DNA from: Rhodococcus sp. SGAir0479
GTDB taxonomy: Bacteria; Actinomycetota; Actinomycetes; Mycobacteriales; Mycobacteriaceae
Direction: 5' to 3'
Assembly: GCF_005484805.1 (NCBI RefSeq)
Contig: NZ_CP039432.1
Location: forward strand, 4,805,965 to 4,869,964
Length of the DNA: 64,000 nucleotides
Of the stretch, positions 1 to 7,753 are shown piece by piece (the stretch's first letter is position 1; every line of letters begins with the position of its first letter). The notes beneath the pieces are model-generated. The model saw only the letters and a program-made list of their open reading frames with translations, had not been told where the DNA came from and did no database searches. Position numbers and translations under genes: made by a program.

Positions 1-177
1 GCCGGCCAGGTAGTCGGACGATCCTGAGCACCAGAAACCGATGTCGGACTTGGTGATTCCGAGTTCGGAATACAGCTGCTGGAAGCAGGGGACCAGCATC
101 TCGACACCGTTGGTGGTGCCGGTGGTCTCGCGCACATGGGGGGCCTGTGCGAAGCCGACGACTGCAATGTCTGTCAT
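1..177 (-). CDS. Thiolase-like lipid-transfer protein (Ltp), N-terminal fragment
   Basis: Partial: the start ATG is at 177 and the gene runs off the left edge, leaving 59 codons. The N-terminus (MTDIAVVGFAQAPHVRETTG, then a segment with GVEMLVPCFQQLYSELGI) is typical of the thiolase-superfamily 'lipid-transfer proteins' of sterol catabolism (Ltp3/Ltp4 of Rhodococcus, Rv3522/Rv3523 of M. tuberculosis). Some of these act as side-chain aldolases on C24-branched or C17 chains. A clear AGGAG ribosome site lies upstream. It begins 13 bp after the DUF35 gene on the same strand, so the two are probably one operon and may form one enzyme. Which Ltp this is cannot be decided from 59 residues, and the catalytic residues are outside the window. 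Confidence 0.75.
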   Translation of the reverse strand, partial: MTDIAVVGFAQAPHVRETTGTTNGVEMLVPCFQQLYSELGITKSDIGFWCSGSSDYLAG

Positions 178-190
178 GTTCTCGAGGCTC

Positions 191-1180
191 CTAGAGATGG
201 TGTTTGTAGCTGTCGTAGTCCGCGTCGGGCTCACCGCTCGGGCGGAAGTGGGAGACGTTGCGGAGCGAGTACTCCCACTCCTCCTCGGGCCGCCACACGG
301 CTTCCACGCGCATGCCCATCCGGACCTCGGACGCGTCGACGTCGAGGATCAGGTGCAGGAACGGGATGTCCGCGCCGTCGAGCAGCACGTAGGCCGCGAC
401 GTAGGGCGGCTTGATCTGCTGGCCGAGGAACGGGACGTTGACGATGCAGAAGGTCGTGATGGTGCCCTTGTCCGACACCTCGACCTGCTCCTTGGTGGGC
501 ATGCCGTCGGTGGGGTTGGCTCCGCGCGGCGGCACGTAGACCTTGCCGTTCGCGTCGGTGCGGCCACCGATGATCTTGCCCTCCATCAGGCCGCGCAGGT
601 AGTAGGTCTCCTCGAACGACGCGGTGTGCGTGTAGTGCAGGTCGATCGGCGTGACGATGTCGGTCACCGGATCTCCGACGGAAACGGTTGTGGTGGACTC
701 GGTATCGCTCTCCCCGGGCTCGAAGCACGCGATGTCCTTGATCCGGCCGGTACGCTCGTCCGCCCAGCGAACCCGCACTCGCATGCCCGTGCTCATCGCG
801 TCGGGCGATCCGGCGTCGACGGCGTGCAGGATCGAGGTGTCCGCGCCGTCGAGCTGCACCAGCGCCCACGCGAACGGGTGGGTGAGGGGCTGGCCCTCGA
901 TGGGGTCGGGCATCCACGACCAACTGACGACCGTACCGGTGTCCGCGACGTCGACGAACTCGGTCATGGGCTCGTGGGTCACCGGATCGAACTCCGGCGG
1001 CGGCACGTGGACCCGGCCGTCGGAACTGCGGGCCCCGACGATCTTTCGGTCGCGGAGGCCCGTCACGAAGGCTCCGATGGTCGGCCCCACCGAGCGGGTG
1101 TAGTCGAATTTCAGATTAAGTGGTGCCCTCAGTGGCTGCTCGGCCACTCGGCTCTGGCTCGCTGTCTTTCCTTGGGTCAC
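191..1180 (-). CDS. Double DUF35/OB-fold acyl-CoA-binding protein, Rv3521-like
   Basis: A 329-residue protein made of two similar OB-fold (DUF35) halves, about residues 30-165 and 195-320. Each half carries the pattern GLxxxKIxGxRxxxxGxVxVPP followed by V.D.GT. DUF35 proteins pair with thiolase-like proteins in actinobacterial steroid degradation (for example ChsH2 with Ltp2) and bind the acyl-CoA. The Zn-ribbon CxxC pairs seen in many DUF35 proteins are absent here. It sits just upstream of the Ltp fragment, the order seen for Rv3521-Rv3522. The start taken is GTG at 1180; the KstR-like box lies only 9 bp upstream, so the transcript may be nearly leaderless or a later start (GTG at 1147) may be used. 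Function is inferred from family and context. Confidence 0.75.
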   Translation of the reverse strand: MTQGKTASQSRVAEQPLRAPLNLKFDYTRSVGPTIGAFVTGLRDRKIVGARSSDGRVHVPPPEFDPVTHEPMTEFVDVADTGTVVSWSWMPDPIEGQPLTHPFAWALVQLDGADTSILHAVDAGSPDAMSTGMRVRVRWADERTGRIKDIACFEPGESDTESTTTVSVGDPVTDIVTPIDLHYTHTASFEETYYLRGLMEGKIIGGRTDANGKVYVPPRGANPTDGMPTKEQVEVSDKGTITTFCIVNVPFLGQQIKPPYVAAYVLLDGADIPFLHLILDVDASEVRMGMRVEAVWRPEEEWEYSLRNVSHFRPSGEPDADYDSYKHHL

Positions 1181-1189
1181 GGATTCGAG

Positions 1190-1203
1190 TAGAACAGGTT
1201 CTT
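1190..1203. promoter_or_regulatory. KstR-like operator between DUF35 gene and LLM oxidoreductase
   Basis: TAGAACAGGTTCTT matches TnnAACnnGTTnnA except for the last base. It lies in the divergent gap between the DUF35 gene (start 1180) and the LLM gene (start 1254), so one site could serve both directions. KstR is the TetR-family repressor of sterol catabolism; binding here is inferred. Confidence 0.65.
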
Positions 1204-1253
1204 ATTACTGTGGCAAGAGTCACTGCCGATATGGGAAAACGCGGAGGCACGCA

Positions 1254-2294
1254 ATGAAGCTGGGGTTACAACTCGGGTACTGGGGTGCGCAGCCGCCGTT
1301 CAATGCGCAGGAACTGGTGACCGAGGCCGACGCCTCCGGGTTCGACGCCGTCTTCTCGGCCGAGTCCTGGGGCAACGACGCTTTCACGCCGCTCGCGTGG
1401 TGGGGTGCGAGTACCGAGCGCATCCGGCTGGGTACGTCGGTGGCGCAGATGTCCGCTCGCACGCCCACCAACTGTGCGATGAACGCGTTGACCCTCGATC
1501 ATCTGTCGGCCGGCCGTGCGATCCTCGGCCTGGGGGTGTCGGGACCGCAGGTGGTGGAGGGGTGGTACGGACAGCCCTTCCAGAAGCCGCTCGCGCGGAC
1601 CCGTGAGTACGTCTCGATCGTTCGTCAGGTCCTCGCCAGGGAGGCTGCCGTCCGCAACGACGGACCGCACTATCCGTTGCCCTACACCGGTTCCGGCTCC
1701 ATGGGGTTGGGTAAGCCGCTCAAGCCGATCACCCATCCGCTGCGGGCGGACCTACCGATCTGGCTGGGGGCCGAAGGCCCCAAGAACGTCGCCCTCACCG
1801 CCGAGATCGCCGACGGGTGGCTCGCGATCTACTACACGCCGCGGCTGGCGCCGATGTACAACGAGTGGCTCGACGAGGGATTCGCTCGGCCGGGCGCCCG
1901 CCGCAGCCGCGAGGACTTCGAGATCGCCGCCACCTGTCAGGTGATCGTCACCGACGACCGCCGCGCCGAGATCGACAAACTGCGCCCGATGACCGCGCTG
2001 TACGTCGGCGGGATGGGCGCCGCCGAACTGAACTTCCATGCCCAGGTGTACACCCGGATGGGATACGGAGACGAGGTCCAGGAGATCCAGCGGCTGTTCC
2101 TGTCGGGACGCAAGGACGAGGCGGCCGCGGTCGTCCCCGACCGCATGGTCACGGACACGATGATCATCGGCAACGTCGACGAGGTGCGCACCCAGGTGAA
2201 GGAATGGGAGGACGCCGGCGTCACGATGCTGCTGGTCACGTGCCGCAGCGTCGAACACATGCGGCAGCTCGCGGCCGCGGTCGGCACCGCCTGA
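1254..2294 (+). CDS. LLM-class F420-dependent oxidoreductase, Rv3520c-like
   Basis: 346 residues with the luciferase-like TIM-barrel layout: N-terminal MKLGLQLGYWG, the conserved RIRLGTSVAQ strand, LDHLSAGRAILGLGVSG, and PIWLGAEGPKN. Such proteins use coenzyme F420 (or FMN) for hydride transfer on small or acyl substrates. The closest context parallel is Rv3520c, which also neighbours the Rv3521-Ltp genes in the cholesterol regulon. A GGAGG ribosome site precedes ATG 1254. Divergent from the DUF35 gene across a KstR-like box, so probably sterol-induced. The substrate is unknown and use of F420 is inferred from the family. Confidence 0.85.
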   Translation: MKLGLQLGYWGAQPPFNAQELVTEADASGFDAVFSAESWGNDAFTPLAWWGASTERIRLGTSVAQMSARTPTNCAMNALTLDHLSAGRAILGLGVSGPQVVEGWYGQPFQKPLARTREYVSIVRQVLAREAAVRNDGPHYPLPYTGSGSMGLGKPLKPITHPLRADLPIWLGAEGPKNVALTAEIADGWLAIYYTPRLAPMYNEWLDEGFARPGARRSREDFEIAATCQVIVTDDRRAEIDKLRPMTALYVGGMGAAELNFHAQVYTRMGYGDEVQEIQRLFLSGRKDEAAAVVPDRMVTDTMIIGNVDEVRTQVKEWEDAGVTMLLVTCRSVEHMRQLAAAVGTA

Positions 2295-2365
2295 CCCCGC
2301 GAACACGAAAAGGCGCGGGACCTGGTCGATTCCGGGCCCCACGCCCTCGCGCGAATCGGGTTCGG

Positions 2366-3127
2366 TCAGCGGGGTGCCATGCGAATGGCACCGTCGAGGC
2401 GGATCACCTCACCGTTGAGCATCGGGTTGGACACGATGTGGGCGGCGAGCGCGCCGTACTCGGCGGGATCGCCCAGGCGCGACGGGTGGGGAACCTGCTT
2501 GCCGAGGGACTCCTGCGCGGGCTCCGGCAGTCCGGCGAGCAGGGGAGTCTTGAACAGGCCCGGTGCGATGGTGACGACGCGGATCAGCATCGACGCGAGG
2601 TCGCGTGCGATCGGGAGCGTCATGCCGACGACGCCGCCCTTGGACGCGGAGTAGGCGGCCTGGCCGATCTGCCCGTCGAAGGCCGCGACGGACGCGGTGT
2701 TGACGATGACGCCGCGCTCACCCTCGACGGGTTCCGTCCGGGCGATACGCTCGGCGGCGAGGCGAAGGACGTTGAACGTGCCGACGAGGTTGATGTTGAC
2801 GACGCGCTGGAACTCCGCGAGCGGGAAAGCTCCCTGCTTGCCGACGGTCTTGATCGCGTTGCCGATGCCGGCACAGTTGACGGTGACCCGCAGCGGGCCG
2901 AGCGACTCGGCGAGATCGAGGGCGGCGACGACGGACGCCTCGTCGGTGACGTCGCCGGCGGCAAAGCGCACCCGGTCGCCGAGTTCCTTCGCGACCACCT
3001 CGCCGTTCGACGACGGCAGGTCGAGGATGACGACACTGGCACCCTGCTCGTGCAGGGCCTTGACGGTGGCCAGGCCGAGGCCGGAGGCGCCGCCCGTGAC
3101 GAGTGCGACGCTGTCCTTGACGATCAT
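2366..3127 (-). CDS. SDR-family 3-hydroxyacyl-CoA dehydrogenase (HSD10-like)
   Basis: 253 residues, short-chain dehydrogenase. It has the NAD-binding TGGASGLG near residue 12, NCAGIG, a catalytic Ser in [10 protein letters not shown], and Tyr-Lys in YSASKGG. The sequence style ([15 protein letters not shown]..., C-terminal [16 protein letters not shown]) is that of type-2 3-hydroxyacyl-CoA dehydrogenases, which oxidise the beta-hydroxyl in beta-oxidation. The chosen ATG at 3127 has an AAAGGAA site; a longer reading from 3199 has no sign of coding. Same strand as, and downstream of, a TetR gene, with an 18-bp near-palindrome in the gap. Substrate is not evident; a sterol or fatty acyl-CoA is likely from context. 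Confidence 0.85.
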   Translation of the reverse strand: MIVKDSVALVTGGASGLGLATVKALHEQGASVVILDLPSSNGEVVAKELGDRVRFAAGDVTDEASVVAALDLAESLGPLRVTVNCAGIGNAIKTVGKQGAFPLAEFQRVVNINLVGTFNVLRLAAERIARTEPVEGERGVIVNTASVAAFDGQIGQAAYSASKGGVVGMTLPIARDLASMLIRVVTIAPGLFKTPLLAGLPEPAQESLGKQVPHPSRLGDPAEYGALAAHIVSNPMLNGEVIRLDGAIRMAPR

Positions 3128-3265
3128 GCGTGTTCCTTTCGGATGTGCTTGTCTATCAGAATCGTTCGATGTCGATCGCGCCACCCGGTACGCCCTCACC
3201 GCACGCGAGGCGAACCGCGCCGACGACAGCCTCGGTCATGGGTTCTTCCTCTCGACACCGCACTT

Positions 3266-3283
3266 ACTTATCGCTCGCTAAGT
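3266..3283. promoter_or_regulatory. 18-bp near-palindrome, candidate TetR operator
   Basis: ACTTATCGCTCGCTAAGT pairs in 7 of 9 positions around its centre. It lies in the 196-bp gap between the TetR gene and the SDR gene on the minus strand, where the SDR promoter should be. It does not match the KstR motif. A local operator for the adjacent TetR protein is the simplest reading. Confidence 0.45.
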
Positions 3284-3323
3284 TGGTACCACGGGGGCAG
3301 GCCAGGGTCAACGGGCGGGGCGG

Positions 3324-3944
3324 TCAGCCGGCGGGGGCGACCATCTTCGCGGCGATCGCCGCATACTTGGCCGCCACCGCCTCCGGGCCCAGTTCCCCCT
3401 CGGCGTGGTACCAGCGGGGGATGGCCTGGCACATGCCCAGGATGGCGCGGGTGGTCTCGGCCGGATCCTCGATGTCGAAGGTGCCCGCATCGACACCGTC
3501 CCGCACGATGTCGAGCACGATCGTCTCGATGTCCTTGCGCACGGCGCGGTACCGTTCGAAATTGTCCGAGGTCAGGTATCTCGCCTCGCCCTCGATCGCT
3601 GCCAGCCGGGCGCGGTCGGTCATCCGCAACACGATCGCCGACACCACGTTCGTCAAGCGCACCGCCGGGTCGTCGCCGCCCGCTTCGTTCGCGGACCTGG
3701 CTCGGGCGAGGACGTCGCCGGTGCCGAGCTCGATCAGCGCGACCAGCAACCCTTCCTTGTTCTCGTAGTGGTAGTACAGCGCAGGGACCGTGACGCCCAC
3801 CCGGCGGGCGATGTCGCGTACCGACGATCCGTGGAAGCCCTTGTCGTAGAACGCGTCCAGGGCGGCGTCGAGGATGGGGGTGAGCTCCAGCGGCTCGAGG
3901 CGCCGCCACTCCGGCGGGGGACCCCCGTCTGCGCGTGTGCCCAT
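3324..3944 (-). CDS. TetR-family transcriptional regulator
   Basis: 206 residues. The N-terminal helix-turn-helix (about 20-70) reads ILDAALDAFYDKGFHGSSVRD, then IARRVGVTVPALYYHYENKE, classic TetR. The C-terminal ligand domain (80-200) is of the kind found in fatty-acid/steroid-responsive regulators. ATG 3944 is preceded by AGGTGAGAG. The gene stands between echA19 and the SDR gene on the same strand, each gap being short (86 bp upstream, 196 bp downstream). It is not KstR or KstR2 by sequence as far as I can recall them. Likely a local repressor responding to an acyl-CoA; the ligand is unknown. Confidence 0.85.
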   Translation of the reverse strand: MGTRADGGPPPEWRRLEPLELTPILDAALDAFYDKGFHGSSVRDIARRVGVTVPALYYHYENKEGLLVALIELGTGDVLARARSANEAGGDDPAVRLTNVVSAIVLRMTDRARLAAIEGEARYLTSDNFERYRAVRKDIETIVLDIVRDGVDAGTFDIEDPAETTRAILGMCQAIPRWYHAEGELGPEAVAAKYAAIAAKMVAPAG

Positions 3945-4030
3945 CGGTGCTCTCACCTGTCCATCGTCGGTCAATGCCCGTCGAGGATACGTGGGTGAAC
4001 CGATGCCCTTCGGTCCGACGGTGTGCGGTA

Positions 4031-4852
4031 CTACCGGCCCGAGAACTTGGGGGCGCGCTTCTCTGCGAACGAGCGCGGGCCCTCCTTGGCGTCGTCGCTC
4101 TTGAAGACGGCCATGCCGATCTCGGCCTCGAGCGCGAACGCCTCCTCCTCGTGCAGGCCCTCGGTGACGCGGATCGTCTTCAGGATCGCCTGCACCGCGA
4201 GGGGGCCGTTGGCGGCGATCTGTTCGGCGATCTCGAGAGCTTTGGCGAGGGCCTGGCCGTCGGGGACGACGTGACCGACGAGGCCGAGCTCCTTGGCCTC
4301 GGGTGCAGGCACCGTGCGGCCCGTGAGCAGGATTTCCGCCGCCAGGGTGTACGGGATCTGTCGCACCAGTCGCACGGCGGAACCGCCGAGCGGGAACAGA
4401 CCCAGTCGTGCCTCGGAGACGCCGAACCGGGCGCTCTCCCCGGCGACCCGGATGTCGGTGCCCTGGAGGATCTCGGTACCGCCCGCGATGGCCGGACCCT
4501 CGACCGCAGCGATGAGCGGCTTGGTCAGACGCCGCCCCTTCAGCAGTGCGGGGAGCCGGGTCACGTCCATGCCGGCACCGAACTTGTCGCCCGGAGCGTT
4601 GCGGTTCATCTCCTTGAGATCCATTCCGGCGCAGAACGTGCCCCCGGCACCGGTGAGAATTGCGACGCGAATGTCGGGATCCGAGTCGATCCGGTCCCAC
4701 GCGTCGGTCATGATCGCCATCATCTCGGCGGAGAGCGCATTGCGCGCCTCGGGCCGATTCATGGTCACGATGAGGACATGGCCACGCTTCTCGACCAGGC
4801 AGTGGGGCGAATTGGCCGAAACATCCGCTTTTTCGCTGGTTCCGGTGGACAC
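4031..4852 (-). CDS. echA19: Steroid enoyl-CoA hydratase EchA19
   Basis: 273 residues, crotonase family. It closely matches the M. tuberculosis EchA19 (Rv3516) pattern: [15 protein letters not shown] for the oxyanion loop, [60 protein letters not shown], and the C-terminal [16 protein letters not shown]. The enzyme hydrates the 24,25-double bond of the steroid C8 side-chain CoA in the first beta-oxidation cycle. GTG 4852 is chosen because a GGGAG site stands 8 bases upstream; earlier codons lack support. Divergent from fadD19 across an 80-bp gap carrying a KstR-like box, the pairing expected for activation and hydration of the same substrate. Confidence 0.92.
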   Translation of the reverse strand: MSTGTSEKADVSANSPHCLVEKRGHVLIVTMNRPEARNALSAEMMAIMTDAWDRIDSDPDIRVAILTGAGGTFCAGMDLKEMNRNAPGDKFGAGMDVTRLPALLKGRRLTKPLIAAVEGPAIAGGTEILQGTDIRVAGESARFGVSEARLGLFPLGGSAVRLVRQIPYTLAAEILLTGRTVPAPEAKELGLVGHVVPDGQALAKALEIAEQIAANGPLAVQAILKTIRVTEGLHEEEAFALEAEIGMAVFKSDDAKEGPRSFAEKRAPKFSGR

Positions 4853-4907
4853 TGGCGACTCCCGGTAGGTGTGTGAGCTGGGTCTCGATTTGGGTCTTGT
4901 CACTGAC

Positions 4908-4921
4908 AGTAACACGTTCTA
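4908..4921. promoter_or_regulatory. KstR-like operator between echA19 and fadD19
   Basis: AGTAACACGTTCTA fits TnnAACnnGTTnnA except for the first base. It lies in the 80-bp divergent gap, 10 bp before the fadD19 start, and could repress both genes. Confidence 0.6.
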
Positions 4922-4931
4922 CTTTGTTGAC

Positions 4932-6581
4932 GTGGCCATTAATATCGCAGACCTCGTCGAGCATTCGATAGACCTCAACCCGGACCGAGTCGCGCTGGTG
5001 GACGCCGACCGCGAGATCACCTTCGCGCAGTTGGAGGAGCGGGCCAACAGACTGGCCGACTACCTGCGTGATCACGGTGTCCGGCCGGGTGACAAGGTGG
5101 GCATCTACAGCCGCAACACCATCGAGGCCATCGAGTCGATGGTCGCGGTGTTCAAGGCGCGCGCCATCATGGTCAACGTCAACTTCCGGTACGTCGAGAA
5201 CGAGTTGCAGTACATCTTCGAGAACTCGGACATGGTCGCGCTCATCCACGAACGCCGCTACAGCGATCGGGTCGCCGGCGTCCTGCCCGCCACCCCGCAC
5301 GTTCGGACGACGATCGTGATCGAGGACGGTTCGGATCTCGACTACTCGTCGTACGGCGGCGTCGAATACGAGAAGGCGCTCTCGCAGGGGTCTCCGGAGC
5401 GGAACTTCGGTGAGCGCAGCCCGGACGACATCTTCATCCTCTACACCGGCGGCACCACCGGCATGCCCAAGGGCGTCATGTGGCGGCACGAGGACTGGTG
5501 GCGGGTGCTCGGCGGCGGGGTCAACTTCGTCACGGGTGAGTACCTCGAGGACGAGTGGGACCTCGCGAAGCTCGGGGCCGCCAACCCTCCCATGGTGCGC
5601 TTCCCGATTCCGCCGATGATCCACGGCGGTTCGCAGTCCGCGGTCTTCCACAGCCTCTTCGGCGGCGGGACCTTGGTGATGGTGCCCGAGTTCGACGGGC
5701 ACGCGGTGTGGCAGGCGATCGACCGTCACGCGGTCAATCTGATCTTCATCACCGGTGACGCCATGGCCCGGCCGATGATCGACGCGTTGATCGCCGGGAA
5801 CCCCGAGACCGGTGAGCCGTACGATCTTTCGTCGCTGTACGTGATCGCCAGCAGTGCCGCGCTGTTCTCGCCCGCGCTCAAGGAGCAGTTCCTGGACCTG
5901 CTGCCGAACCGTTTGCTCACCGACTCGATCGGCTCGTCCGAGACCGGTTTCGGCGGTATCGCAACCATCACCAAGGGCTTCGAGCACTCCGGGGGGCCAC
6001 GCGTGAAGATCGATGCCCAGACCAGCGTCCTCGACGAGGAGGGCAACCCGATCGAACCCGGGTCCGGCAAGGTCGGGATGCTCGCCCGCAGTGGCCACAT
6101 CCCGATCGGCTACTACAAGGACGAGGAGAAGACCAAGGCGACCTTCAAGGTCTACAACGGGATTCGCTACTCGATCCCGGGGGACTACGCCTCGGTCGAG
6201 GAGGACGGCACCGTGACGATGCTCGGCCGCGGCTCGGTCTCGATCAACAGCGGTGGCGAGAAGATCTACCCCGAGGAGGTCGAGGGCGCGGTGAAGACGC
6301 ACCCGGACGTGTTCGACGTTCTCGTCGTCGGAGTCCCCGACGAGCGCTGGGGCAACCGGGTCGCGGCTGTCGTCGCGCCGCGTCCCGGCGCCCGGCCCAA
6401 GCTCGACGACATCGTCGAGGCGGCGCGGAAGGAAATTGCCGGGTACAAGGTGCCGCGCAGTCTGTGGCTCGTCGACGAGATCAAGCGTTCCCCGGCCGGT
6501 AAGCCGGACTACAAGTGGGCCACCGCGCAGACCCGCGCCCGCGAGGCGGACGACCATCTCACCAACGGCAAGGACTCCTGA
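4932..6581 (+). CDS. fadD19: Steroid-CoA ligase FadD19
   Basis: 549 residues, ANL-superfamily acyl-CoA synthetase. Visible: the AMP-binding P-loop YTGGTTGMPKGVMWRHED near residue 182, DSIGSSETGFGG, the GDYA motif in IPGDYASVEEDGTVTMLGRG, and the C-terminal lysine region RSPAGKPDYKWA. The sequence follows Rv3515c (FadD19) over its whole length, including RYPIPPMIHG-type and FITGDAMARP segments. FadD19 activates 3-oxo-cholest-4-en-26-oate and is needed for C24-branched sterol side chains in Rhodococcus. GTG 4932 gives the family length. Its stop overlaps the next ATG by one base, so the flavin enzyme is translationally coupled. Confidence 0.93.
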   Translation: MAINIADLVEHSIDLNPDRVALVDADREITFAQLEERANRLADYLRDHGVRPGDKVGIYSRNTIEAIESMVAVFKARAIMVNVNFRYVENELQYIFENSDMVALIHERRYSDRVAGVLPATPHVRTTIVIEDGSDLDYSSYGGVEYEKALSQGSPERNFGERSPDDIFILYTGGTTGMPKGVMWRHEDWWRVLGGGVNFVTGEYLEDEWDLAKLGAANPPMVRFPIPPMIHGGSQSAVFHSLFGGGTLVMVPEFDGHAVWQAIDRHAVNLIFITGDAMARPMIDALIAGNPETGEPYDLSSLYVIASSAALFSPALKEQFLDLLPNRLLTDSIGSSETGFGGIATITKGFEHSGGPRVKIDAQTSVLDEEGNPIEPGSGKVGMLARSGHIPIGYYKDEEKTKATFKVYNGIRYSIPGDYASVEEDGTVTMLGRGSVSINSGGEKIYPEEVEGAVKTHPDVFDVLVVGVPDERWGNRVAAVVAPRPGARPKLDDIVEAARKEIAGYKVPRSLWLVDEIKRSPAGKPDYKWATAQTRAREADDHLTNGKDS

Positions 6582-7696
6582 TGCACACCGATCTCGCCGC
6601 GAAGTTCGGCATCCGATACCCGATCTTCGGGTTCACTCCGTCGGAACACGTCGCCGCCGCGATCTCGCGGGCCGGGGGGCTCGGCGTCCTCGGATGTGTC
6701 CGGTTCAACGATCCGGACGAGCTGGACGCGGTGCTGACGTGGATGGACGAGAACACCGACGGCAATCCGTACGGCGTCGACATCGTCATGCCGGCCAAGG
6801 TGCCCACCGAGGGCGCCGCGGTGGATCTCGACAAGCTGATCCCGGCCGAGCACCGTGCCTTCGTCGACCGGACGCTCGACGAGCTCGGCGTACCCCCGCT
6901 GTCGGACGACGTCGAACACGCAACCGGCGTGCTGGGCTGGCTGCACTCGGTGGCCCGCTCGCACGTGGACGTCGCGCTGGGCCACCGGATCGCGCTGATC
7001 GCCAACGCTCTCGGTTCACCGCCGAAGGACGTCATCGACCTCGCACACGAGAAGGGGGTGCCGGTCGCGGCTCTCGCGGGTGCCGTCGACCATGCCCGCA
7101 GTCACGTCGAGAACGGCGTGGACATCGTGATCGCGCAGGGCTACGAGGCCGGCGGCCACACCGGCGAGATCGCTTCGATGGTGCTGGTACCCGAAATCGT
7201 CGACACGGTAGGCGATTCCGCGGGCGTCCTCGCGGCGGGCGGCATCGGGAGCGGCCGCCAGATCGCCGCTGCTCTCGCACTCGGTGCGTCCGGCGTCTGG
7301 ATGGGCTCGTACTGGCTCACCACGAGCGAGTACAAGCTCGGGAGTGCGGCCGGCGGGCCGTCGTCGATCCAGCGGGCGCTGCTGGGCGCGACCTCGGCGG
7401 ACACCGTGCGCTCGCGCATCTACTCCGGCAAGCCGGCGCGCCTGCTCAAGACGAAGTGGACCGAGGCCTGGGCCCGGCCCGACGCCCCCGACCCACTGCC
7501 GATGCCGCTGCAGAACATCCTCGTCAGCGAGGCGCACCAGCGCATCTCGGCGGGCGACGACCCGGAGGTGGTGGCCATGCCGGTGGGGCAGATCGTCGGC
7601 CGGATGAACGAGATCCGCCCGGTCGCCGACATCATGGCCGAACTGGTCGAGGGATTCGAGTCGTCCGTATCCCGCCTCGAGCGTCTCAAAGACTGA
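6581..7696 (+). CDS. Nitronate monooxygenase-family FMN enzyme (NPD-like)
   Basis: 371 residues; 2-nitropropane dioxygenase/enoyl-reductase TIM barrel. The N-terminus HTDLAAKFGIRYPIFGF, central IVIAQGYEAGGHTGEI and phosphate-binding VLAAGGIGSGRQIAAALALGASGVWMG are the usual FMN-binding elements. The family includes true nitronate monooxygenases and flavin reductases such as IpdC of steroid ring catabolism, but this sequence looks nearer to uncharacterised NPD-like mycobacterial proteins. ATG 6581 shares its first base with the fadD19 stop (TGATG). Coupling to a steroid-CoA ligase suggests a step on the same pathway, perhaps reduction of a side-chain or ring double bond. A strong hairpin follows the stop. 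Confidence 0.85.
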   Translation: MHTDLAAKFGIRYPIFGFTPSEHVAAAISRAGGLGVLGCVRFNDPDELDAVLTWMDENTDGNPYGVDIVMPAKVPTEGAAVDLDKLIPAEHRAFVDRTLDELGVPPLSDDVEHATGVLGWLHSVARSHVDVALGHRIALIANALGSPPKDVIDLAHEKGVPVAALAGAVDHARSHVENGVDIVIAQGYEAGGHTGEIASMVLVPEIVDTVGDSAGVLAAGGIGSGRQIAAALALGASGVWMGSYWLTTSEYKLGSAAGGPSSIQRALLGATSADTVRSRIYSGKPARLLKTKWTEAWARPDAPDPLPMPLQNILVSEAHQRISAGDDPEVVAMPVGQIVGRMNEIRPVADIMAELVEGFESSVSRLERLKD

Positions 7697-7710
7697 CCGG
7701 AGCGGTCGGC

Positions 7711-7748
7711 GACAGTGCCCCGGAACGAGATCGTTCCGGGGCACTGTC
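7711..7748. terminator. Bidirectional hairpin terminator
   Basis: Perfect inverted repeat with 18-bp arms (first arm GACAGTGCCCCGGAACGA, 7711-7728) and a 2-base centre, in the 57-bp gap between the convergent NPD-like gene and fadD17. No T-run follows on either side, as is common in high-GC actinobacteria. Confidence 0.8.
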
Positions 7749-7753
7749 GGTGG

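Noticed and set aside
2296..2350. Weak GC-rich hairpin between the LLM and SDR genes
   Set aside because: Only about 6 bp of stem with a long loop; not distinguishable from chance at this GC content.
3324..6557. 1077-codon minus-strand open frame running from the fadD19 region through the TetR gene
   Set aside because: Only the last 206 codons form a real protein (TetR). The rest is antisense or off-frame to fadD19 and echA19.
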